The translations under genes and the position numbers were made by a program. From Muribaculaceae bacterium (GTDB lineage: Bacteria; Bacteroidota; Bacteroidia; Bacteroidales; Muribaculaceae), in assembly GCA_022510405.1 (NCBI GenBank), contig JAFLTP010000014.1, forward strand, positions 1-64,000: a stretch of DNA of 64,000 bases. Reading direction: 5' to 3'. The notes beneath the pieces were generated by a model. That model saw only the letters and a program-made list of their open reading frames with translations. It did not search any database and had not been told where the DNA came from. The first letter of the stretch is position 1, and the number at the start of each line of letters is the position of its first letter. This document shows positions 16,466 to 24,190 of the stretch, piece by piece.

Positions 16466-17815
16466 TCAAAATGTCAAATCCTCCCTTATATTATCATTCC
16501 CCAAAAACATCACCATATAAACAGGTAGATACAACACTGTTCCCTCTTCCCTGATATCTCCCGAAACATTCAAGACCACTCCCTTCTTTATATGATAATC
16601 CTCAACATTCATAAGACGACATAAGGCCGAATGAACATAATAATCTTTCCCGGATTTTACCTCAACAGGAACTACACTTAAATCTGCGTAATCATCTACA
16701 AGGAAATCCACTTCCCCGTTCTTTTTATTGTCATAGTAAAATACTTTATGGCAATGATTTTCCAATTCCATAGCCACACAACATTCATATAAAGCTCCAA
16801 GATTTACACTCTCTTCATAATCAAGTATGGGTTTGATATTAGTGTGATACAAAATATTAGACAACAGCCCCACATCATTCAGATATAACTTAAAAAGATT
16901 CTTGTGCTCTGACTCCACAAGGGGGAAACGAGGATTGGAAACAGATTTAACTTCAATTGTGACTCCTGAATCAATCAGGTAATCAACTTCATCTTCATAA
17001 TCCTTACTTCTAACTCCTTTCTTATTCTCTATGTCTTTAAACACCAACCTCTTCTTTTGTTGTTGCAATAATGAAGGCAACTTCTCGTAAATCCTCATTA
17101 TTTTCAGCTTGTGATTTTCATCATATTTAGCAGCATCGTGCCGGTATAAATCGTGAATATCACTTTGGATTTCACGTACTTTCTTTATATTATGACTTTC
17201 CAAAAATTCATTCACAACATCCGGAAGACCTCCTGTGATCAAATATCTCCTAAACAGCGATAATATCCTTTCATGCAAAGCCAAATTGGGCGATTCCCGC
17301 TTTTCAAAACATTCCCATAAGTAAGAAATCACTTCGGGACCCACTTCGTTGGCAATTAAAAATTCCTCAAAATCCAACGGAAACATTCTTAATATCTTGA
17401 GCGAACCAACAGGTATAGAAACAGACCTCCTTAAAGTAACCCCCAAAAGTGATCCACTTGAAATATACCGATATCTTCCCTCTTGACGTAGAAATTTCAA
17501 CATTGTCATCAAATGAGGGTATTCTTGAATTTCATCTAAAAACACCAAAGTGTCAGACCATGTCTTCAATTTATTTCCCGCCAATGAGCTTAAAACAAGA
17601 TAAAATTCCTCTGTAGTCTTTACATTTTTAAAATATTGCTCTCCATTGCGATCGTCAGCAAGGTTTATCTCAATAAAATTTGGAAACAATTTTTCACCTA
17701 CATATCTTATTATATATGATTTGCCAACTTGTCTGGCACCTTCCACCAATAGAATCTTATCTGAATTAGATTCCAAATGATCCTTTATCTGCTGTGTTAT
17801 CTTCCTGTAAAGCAT
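16466..17815 (-). CDS. AAA_14/DUF4143 ATPase
   Basis: A 449-aa paralogue-like relative of the 450-aa ATPase downstream. Walker A is EGARQVGKSYI (about residues 25-35), Walker B SDTLVFLDEIQE (about 86-97), and the sensor segment is YISSGSLLGV (about 117-126). The DUF4143 tail has GEVDFLVDD (about 373-381) and VPVEVKSGK (about 388-396), the E.D...EVK nuclease-like pattern. The middle holds helical DNA-binding-like segments. No signal or membrane segment. It follows the DUF4956 gene in the same direction, separated only by repeat array C. The two adjacent ATPases share layout but their repeat arrays differ completely. The role is unknown. Confidence 0.87.
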   Translation of the reverse strand: MLYRKITQQIKDHLESNSDKILLVEGARQVGKSYIIRYVGEKLFPNFIEINLADDRNGEQYFKNVKTTEEFYLVLSSLAGNKLKTWSDTLVFLDEIQEYPHLMTMLKFLRQEGRYRYISSGSLLGVTLRRSVSIPVGSLKILRMFPLDFEEFLIANEVGPEVISYLWECFEKRESPNLALHERILSLFRRYLITGGLPDVVNEFLESHNIKKVREIQSDIHDLYRHDAAKYDENHKLKIMRIYEKLPSLLQQQKKRLVFKDIENKKGVRSKDYEDEVDYLIDSGVTIEVKSVSNPRFPLVESEHKNLFKLYLNDVGLLSNILYHTNIKPILDYEESVNLGALYECCVAMELENHCHKVFYYDNKKNGEVDFLVDDYADLSVVPVEVKSGKDYYVHSALCRLMNVEDYHIKKGVVLNVSGDIREEGTVLYLPVYMVMFLGNDNIREDLTF

Positions 17816-17826
17816 ATATTTATAAT

Positions 17827-17984
17827 CTCAAATTACACTTTTCCTATGAATTTCGACCCCTAAATATACACTTTTCCGATGAATTTTAACCCCTAAATAT
17901 ACACTTTTCCGATGAATTTCGACATCAAAAACTACATTTTTCCTATAATTTTAACTCTCAAATATACACTTTTCCTATAATTTC
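17827..17984 (-). repeat. repeat array C: five tandem 32-33-bp units
   Basis: Units begin at about 17827, 17858, 17891, 17924 and 17956. On the + strand the best unit reads CCCTAAATATACACTTTTCC followed by GATGAATTTCGAC. Copies 2 and 3 differ at only two positions (TTAAC versus TCGAC); the others are more diverged. The array fills the whole gap from 12 bp before the ATPase ATG (17815) to the stop codon of the DUF4956 gene (17985). On the - strand each unit contains TATATTT[A/G] or a variant, resembling a -7 promoter box. Confidence 0.9.
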
Positions 17985-18647
17985 CTATTTATCGGATTTG
18001 GGAAGCTTCAGGAGATGGTCGACACTGCTGGCTTCGTTGTAGCGGGTTTCGTAGTAGACTTTGAGCATCACTGTGTCTTGCAAAAAATTGATGGCTCCAA
18101 CCTCTACCTTTATAATTTTCAGACCCGTGCGATGCCTTAAATCTTCAAGGAGTTCGTGACGCTGATGGGGCTGGATGTTATCCACACGGTCATAAAGTAT
18201 AAGTTTGGAAGATACATGACGCCCTCCACGGAAACTTTCAACAACCCACACCGACAACACATAGATGATGTTGGTGGCAAAGATCTCTGCGTAACTGAGA
18301 TTCAGGGCAATGGCATTGATCACCGAAAGTGAGATAATAACGAACAGATAGGTCATTTCCCTCACCGGCACCGTCTCGGTTCTATACCGGATAATACCGA
18401 AGATGGCGAAAAGTCCCAAGGCCATGCCTACCTTGATTTTGACTCCTCCCAACAGATAGATCAGGAAAAAGATACTGATGGATATCAAAATAAAGGTGAA
18501 ATAATAATCGAGTCGCCTACTTTTCCTATAATAGAAAAACTGGATAAGGATAAAAACAAACACCATGTTGAGGATAAACCTGAAAATCATCAGGCTCAAA
18601 CTCGGCACATCCATCAACGGGGTTTCAAGAAATTCAAAGTCTTCCAT
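17985..18647 (-). CDS. DUF4956 integral membrane protein
   Basis: A 220-aa protein with about four to five membrane segments (roughly residues 18-38, 46-66, 70-84, 99-118 and 122-136), then a soluble C-terminal domain of about 85 residues. The segment GLFAIFGIIRYRTETVPVREMTYLF (GIIRYRTETVPVREMTY is the diagnostic core) identifies DUF4956. In other genomes the family often lies with a VTC-like polyphosphate polymerase domain gene or a CotH protein. Neither is present here, so the partner is missing or elsewhere. The molecular function is unknown. The gene is followed directly by repeat array C, and read-through into the next ATPase is possible. Confidence 0.85.
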   Translation of the reverse strand: MEDFEFLETPLMDVPSLSLMIFRFILNMVFVFILIQFFYYRKSRRLDYYFTFILISISIFFLIYLLGGVKIKVGMALGLFAIFGIIRYRTETVPVREMTYLFVIISLSVINAIALNLSYAEIFATNIIYVLSVWVVESFRGGRHVSSKLILYDRVDNIQPHQRHELLEDLRHRTGLKIIKVEVGAINFLQDTVMLKVYYETRYNEASSVDHLLKLPKSDK

Positions 18648-18670
18648 TGAAGAAAGGTTAAAGATAAAAT

Positions 18671-18835
18671 GGAAAGTTTAAAGTTTAAAGTGGAAAGTTT
18701 AAAGTAGAAGGTAGAAAGTGTAAAGTGTAAAGTAATTAGTTTAAAACTTAAAACTTAAAACTTACAACTTACAACTCATAACTTACAACTCATAACTTAC
18801 AACTCAAAACTTACAACTCACAACTAACAACTCTC
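18671..18835. repeat. heptad repeat array (two complementary halves)
   Basis: The left half (18671-18735) consists of units such as AAAGTTT, AAAGTGG and AAAGTGT. The right half (18740-18835) consists of AACTTAA, AACTTAC, AACTCAT, AACTCAA and AACTCAC in 7-bp steps. The halves are partly complementary, so a long imperfect hairpin is possible. Related 7-bp arrays occur at many other gaps in the window. Confidence 0.8.
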
Positions 18836-18839
18836 ACAC

Positions 18840-18870
18840 AAAAAAGGGGTCAATCAATCGATTGTACCCC
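18840..18870 (-). terminator. terminator of the PepSY-like gene
   Basis: GGGGT (18846-18850) pairs with ACCCC (18866-18870), and CAATC pairs with GATTG inside. On the - strand six Ts follow the stem. It lies 30 bp after the stop at 18901. Confidence 0.8.
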
Positions 18871-18900
18871 TCAAAGTTACAAAATTTCTTTAAATATCGC

Positions 18901-19356
18901 TTATTTCTTTACAACCTGTCCGTAGCTCTTGTCAAACTTGAGCTTCATACCGTCTGACAAAGTAACCTTGTATTGGTCTTTCTTAAACTTAATCGACTTA
19001 ACTGTTTCACCGGGATATTTGTCAGTGATAGTCTTACGAGCGATGTTCGGAAGAAGGTCGATGGATGCAGGAACACTTGACTTCTTTGCGTCTACCTGGT
19101 ACCAGTTTCCTGTAAGGTCGAACCACAATTTAGTGCCATTGTCAAGATTTACGCGATACCACATCGGTTCAGTTGTTGGCCTCATCATCTTTGCCCATGA
19201 TTTAGCAACCTTTGCTCCGGGATAGTAATCATTTAGGAAGGTCTGTACTTGAGCCGGCATCTTTTCAACTGGGCATTCTACTCTTTCTGCGTTTGCTGTT
19301 GCTGCTCCAAGGGCCACTACTAATGCAAGTGCCAATACTCTGAATAATTTTTTCAT
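18901..19356 (-). CDS. secreted PepSY-like (BLIP-related) protein
   Basis: A 151-aa exported protein with signal peptide 1-23 (ending TANA). It contains two copies of a PepSY-like fold. The first includes MPAQVQTFLNDYYPGAKVAK, then RVNLDNGTKLWFDLTGNWYQV. The second includes LLPNIARKTITDKYPGETVK, then KVTLSDGMKLKFDKSYGQVV. This is the pattern of Bacteroidetes PepSY-like proteins of the DUF2874/PF11396 class, annotated as beta-lactamase-inhibitor-like. It is small, periplasmic and basic; the ligand or target is unknown. It is a single-gene transcription unit with its own terminator, and a -7-like TAATTTTG lies on the - strand at 19414-19407. Confidence 0.85.
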   Translation of the reverse strand: MKKLFRVLALALVVALGAATANAERVECPVEKMPAQVQTFLNDYYPGAKVAKSWAKMMRPTTEPMWYRVNLDNGTKLWFDLTGNWYQVDAKKSSVPASIDLLPNIARKTITDKYPGETVKSIKFKKDQYKVTLSDGMKLKFDKSYGQVVKK

Positions 19357-19406
19357 AACCTTTAATTTTTTAATTGTTAGTTTTAATAGTTGTGTAAGAG
19401 TTAATA

Positions 19407-19414
19407 CAAAATTA
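19407..19414 (-). promoter_or_regulatory. -7 box for the PepSY-like gene
   Basis: On the - strand TAATTTTG fits TAnnTTTG, 51 bp before the ATG at 19356. No -33 element at standard spacing was found. Confidence 0.4.
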
Positions 19415-19491
19415 AAACGATATTAATTAAAAAAAGGTTCAATCACACATAGCCCGATTCCCAATTTTAACACAATTTTCACAATAGGCTT

Positions 19492-20676
19492 CTATTTAAA
19501 AAGAGAAGTAATCGGTATAGAAAAAAAATCTTCTGCCGACATCCCTCCCTCTCCAATAATCAAAGCTCTTTTAGGATTAAAGAGTTTTGAAAACTCATCT
19601 AATCCTTTGCTTGACTTTTCATTGTTGCTTTTAATTTCCAACGCTATAATATTTTCTTTTTTCTTCAAGATAAAATCAACTTCTAAATTTCTATCTCTCC
19701 AATAGTAGACTTCACATCTATGAATAAAAGCCTGTTGCACAATGTAAGCACCGATAGCAGATTCAAAAACATGTCCCCATACGCCTGGATTTAAAACAGC
19801 TTCTTCAAAAGATAAAGAAGAATAAATCTCCTTGAAGGAATTGTCATACACCTGGAATTTAGGGATAGAACCTTTAGAACGAGCTTTGTCACGGGAATAT
19901 TTTTGTAATCCGGTGACCAGACAGGCTTCTTGCAAAAGGTGAAGGTATTGGGATAAAGTAGTGGTATTACCCGCATCTTGCAGTTGTCCTATCATCTTGG
20001 TATATGAGAGAATATTTCCCGAATAGGCCGAAGCGAGTTCGAAGGTCTGTCTCAGTAAAGCAGGTTTGTTAATTTGAACATCGTTCAATATATCACGATT
20101 TATTGTGGCTTCAACAATAGCAGTAGTTATATAATCATCAAATCTCTCAGGATCTTTAATAAACGGAATTGCTCCCGGATAACCGCCATAAAATAAATAT
20201 TCTTTTAAAGAGATTCCGAAACACTCATGAATTTCACTGAATGACCATTGTGCCATTCTTATTTCTTCGAATCTTCCTGCCAGAGATTCGGAAAGACCTT
20301 TTTTTAACAGGATCCTGCTGCTACCTAAGAGCACCACTTTGATATTCCTGTCATGGAATGTATCCTCATCCCATAGTTTTTTTACGCATTCACTCCAATT
20401 ATCAATTTTTTGAATTTCATCAATCACAAGGATATATTCAGTTTGGTGTTGTTCAGCAAGAAGTCTTACGGTTTGCCAACATTGAACTATCCAATTGGAA
20501 TTATAGTCAGGAACATCGTCGGCCGCATAAAATTTGTAAGGAATTAAGATATCCTTCAATACTTGTTTAACAACAGTGGATTTACCAACTTGGCGAGGTC
20601 CCATTATAACTTGGATAAATCTTCGCGGTTCCTCAAGTCGTTGTTTAATCTTTTTATATACAGGAAGTTTATACAT
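19492..20676 (-). CDS. AAA_14/DUF4143 ATPase
   Basis: A 394-aa protein. Walker A is GPRQVGKSTVV (about residues 26-36). Walker B is YILVIDEIQKI (about 81-91). LLGSSRILLKKGLSESLAGR (about 115-134) is the typical sensor/arginine stretch of AAA_14. A winged-helix-like segment (YTKMIGQLQDAGNTTTLSQY, about 225-244) and DUF4143 follow. The nuclease-like core is NLEVDFILKK (about 330) then IIALEIKSNN (about 343-352). It is shorter than the other two DUF4143 ATPases and belongs to a different subgroup. The promoter is consensus and divergent from aroA; repeat array D lies in the leader. The role is unknown. Confidence 0.88.
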   Translation of the reverse strand: MYKLPVYKKIKQRLEEPRRFIQVIMGPRQVGKSTVVKQVLKDILIPYKFYAADDVPDYNSNWIVQCWQTVRLLAEQHQTEYILVIDEIQKIDNWSECVKKLWDEDTFHDRNIKVVLLGSSRILLKKGLSESLAGRFEEIRMAQWSFSEIHECFGISLKEYLFYGGYPGAIPFIKDPERFDDYITTAIVEATINRDILNDVQINKPALLRQTFELASAYSGNILSYTKMIGQLQDAGNTTTLSQYLHLLQEACLVTGLQKYSRDKARSKGSIPKFQVYDNSFKEIYSSLSFEEAVLNPGVWGHVFESAIGAYIVQQAFIHRCEVYYWRDRNLEVDFILKKKENIIALEIKSNNEKSSKGLDEFSKLFNPKRALIIGEGGMSAEDFFSIPITSLFK

Positions 20677-20683
20677 ATCATAA

Positions 20684-20726
20684 CAATTTACTCAGTGAAC
20701 TGAGCAATTTTACTCACTGCACTGAT
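20684..20726 (-). repeat. repeat array D: two tandem 21-22-bp units
   Basis: Unit 1 (20684-20704) and unit 2 (20705-20726) both read CAATTT(T)ACTCA.TG.ACTGA on the + strand. Unit 1 contains the dyad CTCAGT-GA-ACTGAG (20691-20704); unit 2 has a degenerate form. They lie between the predicted transcription start (about 20729) and the ATPase ATG (20676), where a bound protein would block transcription. Confidence 0.8.
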
Positions 20727-20734
20727 TAATCGTT

Positions 20735-20765
20735 CAAAGGTAATCAAAATAATAACTTTATCAAA
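20735..20765 (-). promoter_or_regulatory. consensus promoter of the 394-aa ATPase gene
   Basis: On the - strand TTTG (20765-20762), exactly 19 bp, then TACCTTTG (20742-20735), a full fit to the Bacteroidetes consensus. The predicted start near 20729 puts array D in the early leader. Confidence 0.75.
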
Positions 20766-20810
20766 AATTTTTTCAATCAATCTCCTCTTTCCTTTTTCCT
20801 ATTTCTTGTA

Positions 20811-20818
20811 TAAATTTG
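20811..20818 (+). promoter_or_regulatory. -7 box for aroA
   Basis: TAAATTTG fits TAnnTTTG and ends 4 bp before the aroA ATG at 20823. Transcription would begin at or within a few bases of the start codon, giving a nearly leaderless mRNA. No clear -33 TTTG is seen. Confidence 0.55.
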
Positions 20819-20822
20819 CAAT

Positions 20823-22079
20823 ATGATAGAACTTCCCCCTTCAAAAAGCATAGGTGCCCGCTACATGGTGGCTACCTATTTTGCCGGTACGCTGCCGGCC
20901 GATCCTTTCTTTCAAGACAATGAAGACCTCTTGGTGCTCCAGGAAGCATTATTGGAGGTATATTCCGATGAAGAACCAATAGATTATGGCGACTCACCCA
21001 TAGATGTGGGTGCATCGGGAACAGCTCTGCGGTTTGTAACCGCTGTTTGTGCGTCCTCTCCCGGAGCTGATTATGTCATAACCGGAACTCCCCGACTTAT
21101 GCAACGCCCCATGACCCCTCTTTTGGATCTTCTCAAGGAGGCCGGCGCGGAAGTGGAGGCTTTGGGTGAGAACCGCACAGGGCCTTATCGGGTGAAAGGG
21201 AATAAACTTAAGGGAGGCTCTTTTTCTATCAGAGGTGACATTAGCTCACAATTCATTTCAGCCTTGATGCTGGTGGCTCCCTCCTGGGAAAAAGGAATGA
21301 AACTTTCATTCTCCACTCCTTTGGTGTCGAAACCCTACATTGAGATGACGGGAATGTTGATGCGGAAATTCGGCATCAAGACCAAGCTGACCGATGAAAG
21401 CGTGGAAGTGCCGCACGACAGTTATATAGAACCTCTCAATTTCAAGATAGAGGCCGATTGGAGTTCTGCGTCTTTCTTCTATGAAGCCTGCGCAATCTGT
21501 GGAGAATCCTTACAGATAAAAGATCTTGTCTCGCCCAATGATTCTTTACAAGGAGACTCAATAACAGTGTCCCTTTTCACTCTTTTGGGCGTGGAATCCT
21601 CTTTCAATAAGGAAGGTGTCACTGTCGAAAGAAACGGTGAGATAAAGCAGAAGATAGAATTCAGTTTCAAGAATTGTCCCGACTTGATGTTGCCTTTTGC
21701 TGTGGCATGTCTATGTAGCGATGTTCATTTCCATTTTGTAGATGTGGCCCATTTGAGAGTCAAAGAGAGCGACCGACTTGAGTCTCTTCGTGCAGAAGCC
21801 CGAAAATTAGGATTTATAGTGACAGTTGGTGACAATTTCGTGGAATGGAATGGTGAAACGGTTGAGAAAGATGAGAATCCGGTTATAGATCCCCATGACG
21901 ACCATAGAGTGGCGATGGCTTTCGCAATGTCGGCACTAAAATTTGGAGAAATCCGCATAGAGCATCCTGAGGTCGTGGAGAAATCATTCATTGATTTCTG
22001 GAACCAGATTCCGAAAGTGGGCCTCAGTTGCGAAGAAAAAGATGGCATCATGACAGTCAAGCATAATCCTAAACCCTAA
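20823..22079 (+). CDS. aroA: 3-phosphoshikimate 1-carboxyvinyltransferase (EPSP synthase)
   Basis: A 418-aa enzyme of the shikimate pathway, joining phosphoenolpyruvate to shikimate-3-phosphate. Recognisable motifs are LPPSKSIGARY (about 4-14), GASGTALRF (about 63-71), RPMTPLLDLLKEAGA (about 98-112), GDISSQFISALML (about 140-152), KESDRL (about 317-322) and the HDDHRVAMAFA signature (about 356-366). Length is normal. It is the first gene of a tight + strand operon of six genes; the next begins 6 bp later. The 3' end (CCTAAACCCTAAACCTAAAT across 22069-22088) has the same 7-bp periodicity as the intergenic heptad arrays, so the C-terminal NPKP may derive from such a repeat. Confidence 0.96.
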   Translation: MIELPPSKSIGARYMVATYFAGTLPADPFFQDNEDLLVLQEALLEVYSDEEPIDYGDSPIDVGASGTALRFVTAVCASSPGADYVITGTPRLMQRPMTPLLDLLKEAGAEVEALGENRTGPYRVKGNKLKGGSFSIRGDISSQFISALMLVAPSWEKGMKLSFSTPLVSKPYIEMTGMLMRKFGIKTKLTDESVEVPHDSYIEPLNFKIEADWSSASFFYEACAICGESLQIKDLVSPNDSLQGDSITVSLFTLLGVESSFNKEGVTVERNGEIKQKIEFSFKNCPDLMLPFAVACLCSDVHFHFVDVAHLRVKESDRLESLRAEARKLGFIVTVGDNFVEWNGETVEKDENPVIDPHDDHRVAMAFAMSALKFGEIRIEHPEVVEKSFIDFWNQIPKVGLSCEEKDGIMTVKHNPKP

Positions 22080-22085
22080 ACCTAA

Positions 22086-22514
22086 ATGACCGGAGCGCTT
22101 GTCATATTGGCTGCATTGGTGCTTATTGGCCTTTTGCTATTTATCACCGATAAGAAATATTACCGGCATCATCACCGAGAAGATCCGGGGATGGAGCGCC
22201 GAGGGCCGAGTGCCGAGAATCCCACTTCCGAGGAGATTTGTTGCGGTCAACATTTAGTGTGTGAAAAGACCTCTCTTTCGATTGTGTCAGATGAGATAAT
22301 ATATTATGATGATGAGGAATTAGACCGGTTCGCTGGCCGTGCTCCGGAGAGTTATTCTCCCGGAGAAACTGAAGAATTCCGGGATGTTTTGATGACACTT
22401 TTGCCCGAGGACGTGGCAGGATGGGCCCGAAGCATCACTCTCCGCAAGATCCAACTTCCATCAGAAGTAAAAGATGAATTATTGTTGTTGGTATCAGAAT
22501 TAAGAGCTCAATGA
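22086..22514 (+). CDS. conserved small membrane-anchored protein
   Basis: A 142-aa protein with one N-terminal membrane helix (about residues 3-20) and a positively charged, His-rich stretch after it (KKYYRHHHR). The soluble part contains EEICCGQHLVCEK (about 49-61) and EIIYYDDEELDRFAGR (about 69-84). The ending includes LLPEDVAGWARSITLRKIQLP. Similar proteins with ECCG..EVCEK and YYDDEELDRFAGR are found across Bacteroidales, sometimes labelled phospholipase without evidence. The vicinal CC and a third Cys could bind metal. It overlaps the next gene by 4 bp, indicating translational coupling. Function unknown. Confidence 0.8.
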   Translation: MTGALVILAALVLIGLLLFITDKKYYRHHHREDPGMERRGPSAENPTSEEICCGQHLVCEKTSLSIVSDEIIYYDDEELDRFAGRAPESYSPGETEEFRDVLMTLLPEDVAGWARSITLRKIQLPSEVKDELLLLVSELRAQ

Positions 22515-23782
22515 AAAAAATATTTGTATTCTTTCTTTTAATCTGTCCACTGTGGGCTTGTGCGCAATTGGAAAACGCCACAGGATACGAACTTGCCGGA
22601 AACCTATTGGCATATCCTTACGTGGAAGTTTTGCCACCGGCACAGACTCCCCCTCCGGATGGATATGTGCCTTTTCATATGGAACATTATGGCAGACACG
22701 GGAGCCGTTGGCTTCTCGGGCCTGAAGATTACCTGGTGCCGGTTAAAAATCTGGAGAAAGCGGAAAAAGCAGGAAAACTTACACATTTGGGTGAGAAGAC
22801 CCTTAAGGCTCTAAGAGAAATCGAAAAAGAGTCACACGGAAGATTGGGTGAACTTTCCGACAAAGGTGCGATCCAACACCAAACCATTGGCAGTCGTATG
22901 GCCCGGAACTTCCCGGAAATTTTCACCCCTGAAGCAGATCTGACAGCTAAATCCACCACTGTTATCCGTTGCATCATTTCAATGACCAATGCTTTGGAAG
23001 GGATACAAAATGTAGCACCCGGGGTTCATTTCGACAAAGATGCAAGCCAGGCAGACATGTGGTTTATGAATTATGACGACAAACCGGGTTGGGCGGTAAA
23101 AGACAGCGTAGCAGCCATTGTCCTTCCGCCTTATCGCGACAGCATAATGGTGACCGATACTTATCTTTCTCGTTTGGTGACTGATGCCTACTTTGCACGT
23201 GACAGTGTGGCACCGGGATTGCTTCCCCGAATGTATTGGGTGTTGGGAAATACCCAAAGCCATAGCGGGCAACCCTGGCTTTTCGAAGAGGTGTTCAGTC
23301 GTGAAGAACTCGAGGAGAACTGGAAATCCGGAAACGCGGGATGGTTTATTCATGGAGGGAATTCCAAACTCACCAACGGCAGAATGCCTTTCGTGCAACG
23401 GAAACTACTCGGAAGAATCATCGAACGGACAGACTCGGCCATCGCCTCCGAAAAACCAAGTGCCAATCTGCGATTCGGCCATGACGGAATACTCGTTTCT
23501 ATTATCACTTTAATGGAAGTCGGCGGTTACGGCGATGAGATAAACTCATTGACAGAACTTGAAAACTCCCCATGGAAAGATTATGAAATAATACCCATGG
23601 CAGGAAATCTTCAATTGATATTCTATCGCAACCCGGACAATAAGGATGATATTCTTGTAAAGGCCATGGTTAACGAACGGGAGGTCTCAATGCCCGGTAC
23701 CCCGGTGATAGGTCCCTACTACAGTTGGAATAATCTCAGGGATTATTACCTTTCAAAAATAAATTCATTTTCGGAGAAATGA
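22511..23782 (+). CDS. secreted histidine-type (branch 2) acid phosphatase
   Basis: A 423-aa exported phosphatase. The signal peptide covers about 1-19 (ends WACAQ; the Cys has a Trp at -2, so lipidation is doubtful). The catalytic motif is RHGSR (residues 62-66) in EHYGRHGSRW, with a distal HD in FGHDGILVS (about 321-329), as in phytase and inositol-polyphosphate phosphatases of branch 2. Periplasmic or surface release of phosphate from phosphorylated substrates such as phytate is likely. Exact substrate is not predictable. It overlaps the preceding gene (ATGA) and the following tsaE (ATGA). Confidence 0.88.
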   Translation: MKKIFVFFLLICPLWACAQLENATGYELAGNLLAYPYVEVLPPAQTPPPDGYVPFHMEHYGRHGSRWLLGPEDYLVPVKNLEKAEKAGKLTHLGEKTLKALREIEKESHGRLGELSDKGAIQHQTIGSRMARNFPEIFTPEADLTAKSTTVIRCIISMTNALEGIQNVAPGVHFDKDASQADMWFMNYDDKPGWAVKDSVAAIVLPPYRDSIMVTDTYLSRLVTDAYFARDSVAPGLLPRMYWVLGNTQSHSGQPWLFEEVFSREELEENWKSGNAGWFIHGGNSKLTNGRMPFVQRKLLGRIIERTDSAIASEKPSANLRFGHDGILVSIITLMEVGGYGDEINSLTELENSPWKDYEIIPMAGNLQLIFYRNPDNKDDILVKAMVNEREVSMPGTPVIGPYYSWNNLRDYYLSKINSFSEK

Positions 23783-24189
23783 AGGAACTGACTTTTAAAT
23801 TGGAGAATTTGCCGGAAGTGGCTAACGAATTCATAAATTCGATGGGTGACGACAGGATTTTTCTTTTCGAAGGTGAAATGGGTTCGGGGAAAACCACTTT
23901 CATAGCGGAAGTGTGTAGGCAACTCGGAGCCGATGACGATTTCGGAAGTCCCACCTTCAGTTTGGTTAACGAATATGCCGACTCCAAGGGAAATCCCCTC
24001 TATCATTTTGATCTCTATAGGATCGACACTCCACAAGAGGCACTTGATATGGGTGCCGAAGAATATTTCAACTCAGGAGAAATCTGCCTTGTGGAATGGC
24101 CTGACCGATTAGGAAATCTTATGCCCGAGGATGGCAAAACAGTGGCTATAATCGTGAATCCTGACGGTTCCCGAACTATAAGATTCTGA
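23779..24189 (+). CDS. tsaE: tRNA threonylcarbamoyladenosine biosynthesis ATPase TsaE
   Basis: A 136-aa P-loop protein. Walker A is GEMGSGKTTF (about 33-42). The family motifs GSPTFSLVNEY (about 57-67) and YHFDLYRI (about 75-82) follow, and LVEWPDRL (about 99-106) is the TsaE signature. It works with TsaB and TsaD (not in this window) in forming t6A37 on ANN-decoding tRNAs. Normal length. It overlaps the phosphatase gene by 4 bp and is 1 bp from birA, so it is part of the operon. Confidence 0.95.
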   Translation: MKELTFKLENLPEVANEFINSMGDDRIFLFEGEMGSGKTTFIAEVCRQLGADDDFGSPTFSLVNEYADSKGNPLYHFDLYRIDTPQEALDMGAEEYFNSGEICLVEWPDRLGNLMPEDGKTVAIIVNPDGSRTIRF

Positions 24190-24190
24190 T

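Noticed and set aside
16262-17984. Arrays B and C as CRISPR arrays
   Set aside because: The units are contiguous with no unique spacers, and no cas genes are present. They are tandem repeats on promoters.
18671-18835. Heptad array as a CRISPR or satellite origin (iterons)
   Set aside because: The 7-bp units are degenerate, occur at many unrelated gaps and have no replication protein gene nearby.
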